DNA from: Vulgatibacter sp035565615
Lineage (GTDB): Bacteria; Myxococcota; Myxococcia; Myxococcales; Vulgatibacteraceae
Reading direction: 5' to 3'
Assembly: GCA_035565615.1 (NCBI GenBank)
Contig: DATMSB010000114.1
Location: forward strand, 1 to 64,000
Length of the DNA stretch: 64,000 nucleotides
The position numbers were made by a program, and so were the translations under genes. The notes beneath the pieces were generated by a model. That model was given only the letters and a program-made list of their open reading frames with translations, ran no database searches and was not told where the DNA came from. The stretch's first letter is position 1; each line of letters starts with the position of its first letter. Shown one piece after another: positions 62,115-64,000 of this stretch.

Positions 62115-62983
62115 TGCGCGCGGCGCTCCTCCTCGCCCTCCTGGCGTCGACCTCGAGCGAGGCGGTCGAGGAGGCCCGGGCCATGGCGCCCCAGGAGATC
62201 GACCTGGTGAGCGAGACGCTCGTGGTGGAGCACAAGCTGCACCGGGCGACCTTCGGCGGAGGCGTGATCGCCACCCGCGGCGACCTCGAGGTGCGCTGCC
62301 CCACCGTGGTGGCGCACTACGACAAGCGGGCGAAGATCCGCGAGGTGGTCTGCGAGGGCCCGGTGTCCGCGACCCAGGGCGGAAAGACGATGACCTCGCA
62401 GGCGGGCTCCTTCGATAACGCCACGGGCATGCTCCACCTCGAAGGCGGCACCACGCTCGTCGAGGCGGGCCGCCGCTTCTCCGGCGAGCGGCTGGACTTC
62501 GACGTGGGGACGAGCCTCGCCACGCTCTCGCGCGGCCAGGCGGACCTGCCCGGCTCCGAGGACCTGGGGCCGCTCCGCACCGAGGACGTGGCGCCCTTCC
62601 GGATCACGGCGGACAAGGTGACCCACGACTTCGACGAGCGCCGCACCACCTTCGCCGGCAACGTGGAGGCGACCCGCGGCGACCTCGTCATGCGGGCGAG
62701 CCGCCTGGTGGTGGTGGGCGCCGGCGACGGCAAGGTCGAGCGGGCGTGGACGGAGGGCGGCCCGGTGCGGGTGGAACAGGGGGAGCGACGCGGCTCGGCC
62801 CGGCGCGGCACCTTCCTGGGCGGCGGGCAGCGGCTGGTCCTCGAGGGCGATCCGGTGGTGACGGAGCGGGACTCTTCGCTGCGCGGAGATCGGGTGATCT
62901 TCCACGTGGGCGAGGGCCGCGTGGAGGTGGAGCGGCCGCGGGCGGTCTTCCCCCTCGACCGGGCGAGGAGGGCAGGGGAATGA
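62114..62983 (+). CDS. lptA: LptA-like periplasmic LPS transport protein
   Basis: A 289-residue exported protein with a short signal (MRAALLLALLASTSSEA). It contains two OstA/LptA-like segments, the first about residues 30-130 (LVVEHKLHRATFGGGVIATRGDLEVRC) and the second about 160-270 (ITADKVTHDFDERRTTFAGNVEATRGDLVMRASRLVV), so it is longer than E. coli LptA. It bridges the periplasm for LPS. The ATG at 62114 has GGAGG seven bases upstream and overlaps the lptC stop by one base; GTG at 62111 is the alternative. Confidence 0.85.
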   Translation: MRAALLLALLASTSSEAVEEARAMAPQEIDLVSETLVVEHKLHRATFGGGVIATRGDLEVRCPTVVAHYDKRAKIREVVCEGPVSATQGGKTMTSQAGSFDNATGMLHLEGGTTLVEAGRRFSGERLDFDVGTSLATLSRGQADLPGSEDLGPLRTEDVAPFRITADKVTHDFDERRTTFAGNVEATRGDLVMRASRLVVVGAGDGKVERAWTEGGPVRVEQGERRGSARRGTFLGGGQRLVLEGDPVVTERDSSLRGDRVIFHVGEGRVEVERPRAVFPLDRARRAGE

Positions 62984-63735
62984 GCGCCGTCGCGACCCTG
63001 CCCGGGCGCCCGCTCCTGCGCGCCGAAGGGCTGGTGAAGATCTACCGCGGCAGGCGCGTGGTGGACGGCGTCACCCTGCACGTGGAGCCGGGGGAGGTGG
63101 TCGGGCTCCTGGGCCCCAACGGCGCCGGCAAGTCCACCACCTTCAACATGGTGGTGGGGATGGTGCGGCCCGACGCCGGGCGGGTGGGCCTGGGGGACGT
63201 CGACCTCACCAACGAGCCCATGTTCCGGCGGGCCCGGGCGGGGATCGGCTACCTCCCCCAGGAGGCGTCGATCTTCCGCAAGCTCACCGTGCGGGAGAAC
63301 TTTCTCGCGGTGCTCGAGCGCATGCCGGTGTCCAAGGCCGAGCGGCTGGCGGCGAGCGACGAGCTCCTCGAGGAGTTCGGCCTGCAGAAGGTGGCCGACT
63401 CGCTGGGGGAGACGCTGTCGGGGGGCGAGCGGAGGCGCTGCGAGATCGCGCGCTCGCTCATCCCGCGGCCGACCTTCATGCTCTTCGACGAGCCGTTCGC
63501 CGGCGTGGATCCGATCAACGTGGGCGAGATCCAGAAGCAGATCGCCGACCTGAAGCGGCGGGGGCTCGGCGTGCTCATCACCGACCACAGCGTGCGCGAC
63601 ACGCTGGGGATCTGCGATCGGGCCTACATCATCGCGTCGGGGAGGATCCTCGAGGAGGGCACGCCGGCGCAGGTCGCGGCGAGCGAGAGGGCGAGGTCGA
63701 CGTACCTGGGAGAGAAGTTCCGGCTGGATTCGTGA
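62980..63735 (+). CDS. lptB: LPS export ABC transporter ATP-binding protein
   Basis: A 251-residue ATPase of the LptB type that powers LPS extraction with the LptFG permeases (not in this window). Walker A is GPNGAGKST, the Q-loop GYLPQEAS, the signature LSGGERRR, Walker B FMLFDEP, and the switch His in ITDHSVRDT. These match LptB closely. The ATG overlaps the lptA stop by four bases. Confidence 0.95.
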   Translation: MSAVATLPGRPLLRAEGLVKIYRGRRVVDGVTLHVEPGEVVGLLGPNGAGKSTTFNMVVGMVRPDAGRVGLGDVDLTNEPMFRRARAGIGYLPQEASIFRKLTVRENFLAVLERMPVSKAERLAASDELLEEFGLQKVADSLGETLSGGERRRCEIARSLIPRPTFMLFDEPFAGVDPINVGEIQKQIADLKRRGLGVLITDHSVRDTLGICDRAYIIASGRILEEGTPAQVAASERARSTYLGEKFRLDS

Positions 63736-63773
63736 GGCGCTTCGCACTGGAGAGATTCGTTCAAGGGTAGGAG

Positions 63774-64000
63774 ATGTCGTTCGAGCTCAAGCAGCACCTG
63801 AAGATGTCGCAGCAACTGGTGATGACCCCCCAGTTGCAGCAGGCGATCAAGCTCCTGCAGCTCTCGCGGCTGGAGCTGGAGTCCCTGATCCGCGACGAGA
63901 TCGAACAGAACCCGCTGCTCGAGGAGCCGACGACCACCGACGCGGACGACCGCGAGGAGGCGGCGCAGGAGCTGACGTCGATCGAGCGCTTCGTGGAGCA
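63774..64000 (+). CDS. rpoN: RNA polymerase sigma-54 factor, 3' end cut
   Basis: Only the first 75 residues are visible. They begin MSFELKQHLKMSQQLVMTPQ and continue with QQAIKLLQLSRLELESLI and EIEQNPLLEE, the conserved N-terminal activator-interacting region of sigma-54 with its Gln- and Leu-rich pattern. It follows lptB by 38 bp, the usual order in Proteobacteria and myxobacteria. TAGGAG sits just before the ATG. Sigma-54 would act at -24/-12 promoters such as the candidate upstream of the EPS priming gene. Confidence 0.95.
   Translation, partial: MSFELKQHLKMSQQLVMTPQLQQAIKLLQLSRLELESLIRDEIEQNPLLEEPTTTDADDREEAAQELTSIERFVE

Overview
This is a high-GC (about two thirds G+C over most of its length) Gram-negative chromosome segment. 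Kdo, lipid A and LPS-transport genes, lipoproteins with long Gly-rich linkers, PKS-NRPS genes and the order kdsC-acyltransferase-lptC-lptA-lptB-rpoN suggest a myxobacterium (Myxococcota). Genus cannot be fixed from the sequence alone. No tRNA, rRNA, transposase or CRISPR array was seen.

Layout. 1-12.3 kb: housekeeping and hypothetical genes (a cut coiled-coil gene, a secreted protein, a lipoprotein, a SWIM-SNF2 helicase, a DUF2007-like protein, a GAF-GAF-PAS-GGDEF cyclase, a metallo-beta-lactamase-fold lipoprotein, an SPFH/NfeD pair). 12.5-48.2 kb: one large exopolysaccharide (EPS) region. It has a priming sugar transferase, a chain-length protein, a degenerate tyrosine-kinase-like protein, an AsnB-type amidotransferase, four glycosyltransferases, a flippase, a polymerase/ligase, a beta-helix lipoprotein, an outer-membrane export protein and a beta-barrel. 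Inside it, on the minus strand, is a 16-kb PKS-NRPS operon (30.3 to 14.0 kb): a loading A-T, KS-AT-ACP and aminotransferase protein, a C-A-T-C-A-T protein, two alpha/beta hydrolases, a 4'-phosphopantetheinyl transferase and a third hydrolase. The last five genes overlap by 4 bases each. 48.4-64 kb: an OPT transporter, a GlsB-like protein, pyrG-kdsA, a membrane protein with a probable frameshift, wecB, kdsB, a sugar epimerase, ugd, a lipoprotein, then kdsC-lpxL-lptC-lptA-lptB-rpoN.

How the genes work together. The hybrid synthetase would load one amino acid (proline-like pocket), extend it with one malonyl unit, convert the beta-keto group to an amine (if the aminotransferase domain is active) and add two residues with glycine-like pockets. 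There is no thioesterase, so release is unexplained. The hydrolases, the amidotransferase and one glycosyltransferase resemble families that accompany exosortase-type EPS loci, yet no exosortase is present. A small nonribosomal beta-amino peptide made within an EPS locus, perhaps to decorate or be exported with the polymer, is the most novel proposition here. It is weakened or complicated by the aminotransferase domain, in which the PLP-binding lysine is replaced by glutamate.

The stretch from about 34.5 to 42.3 kb (first family 4 glycosyltransferase, flippase, polymerase, small membrane protein, beta-helix lipoprotein) is visibly lower in GC and probably acquired separately.
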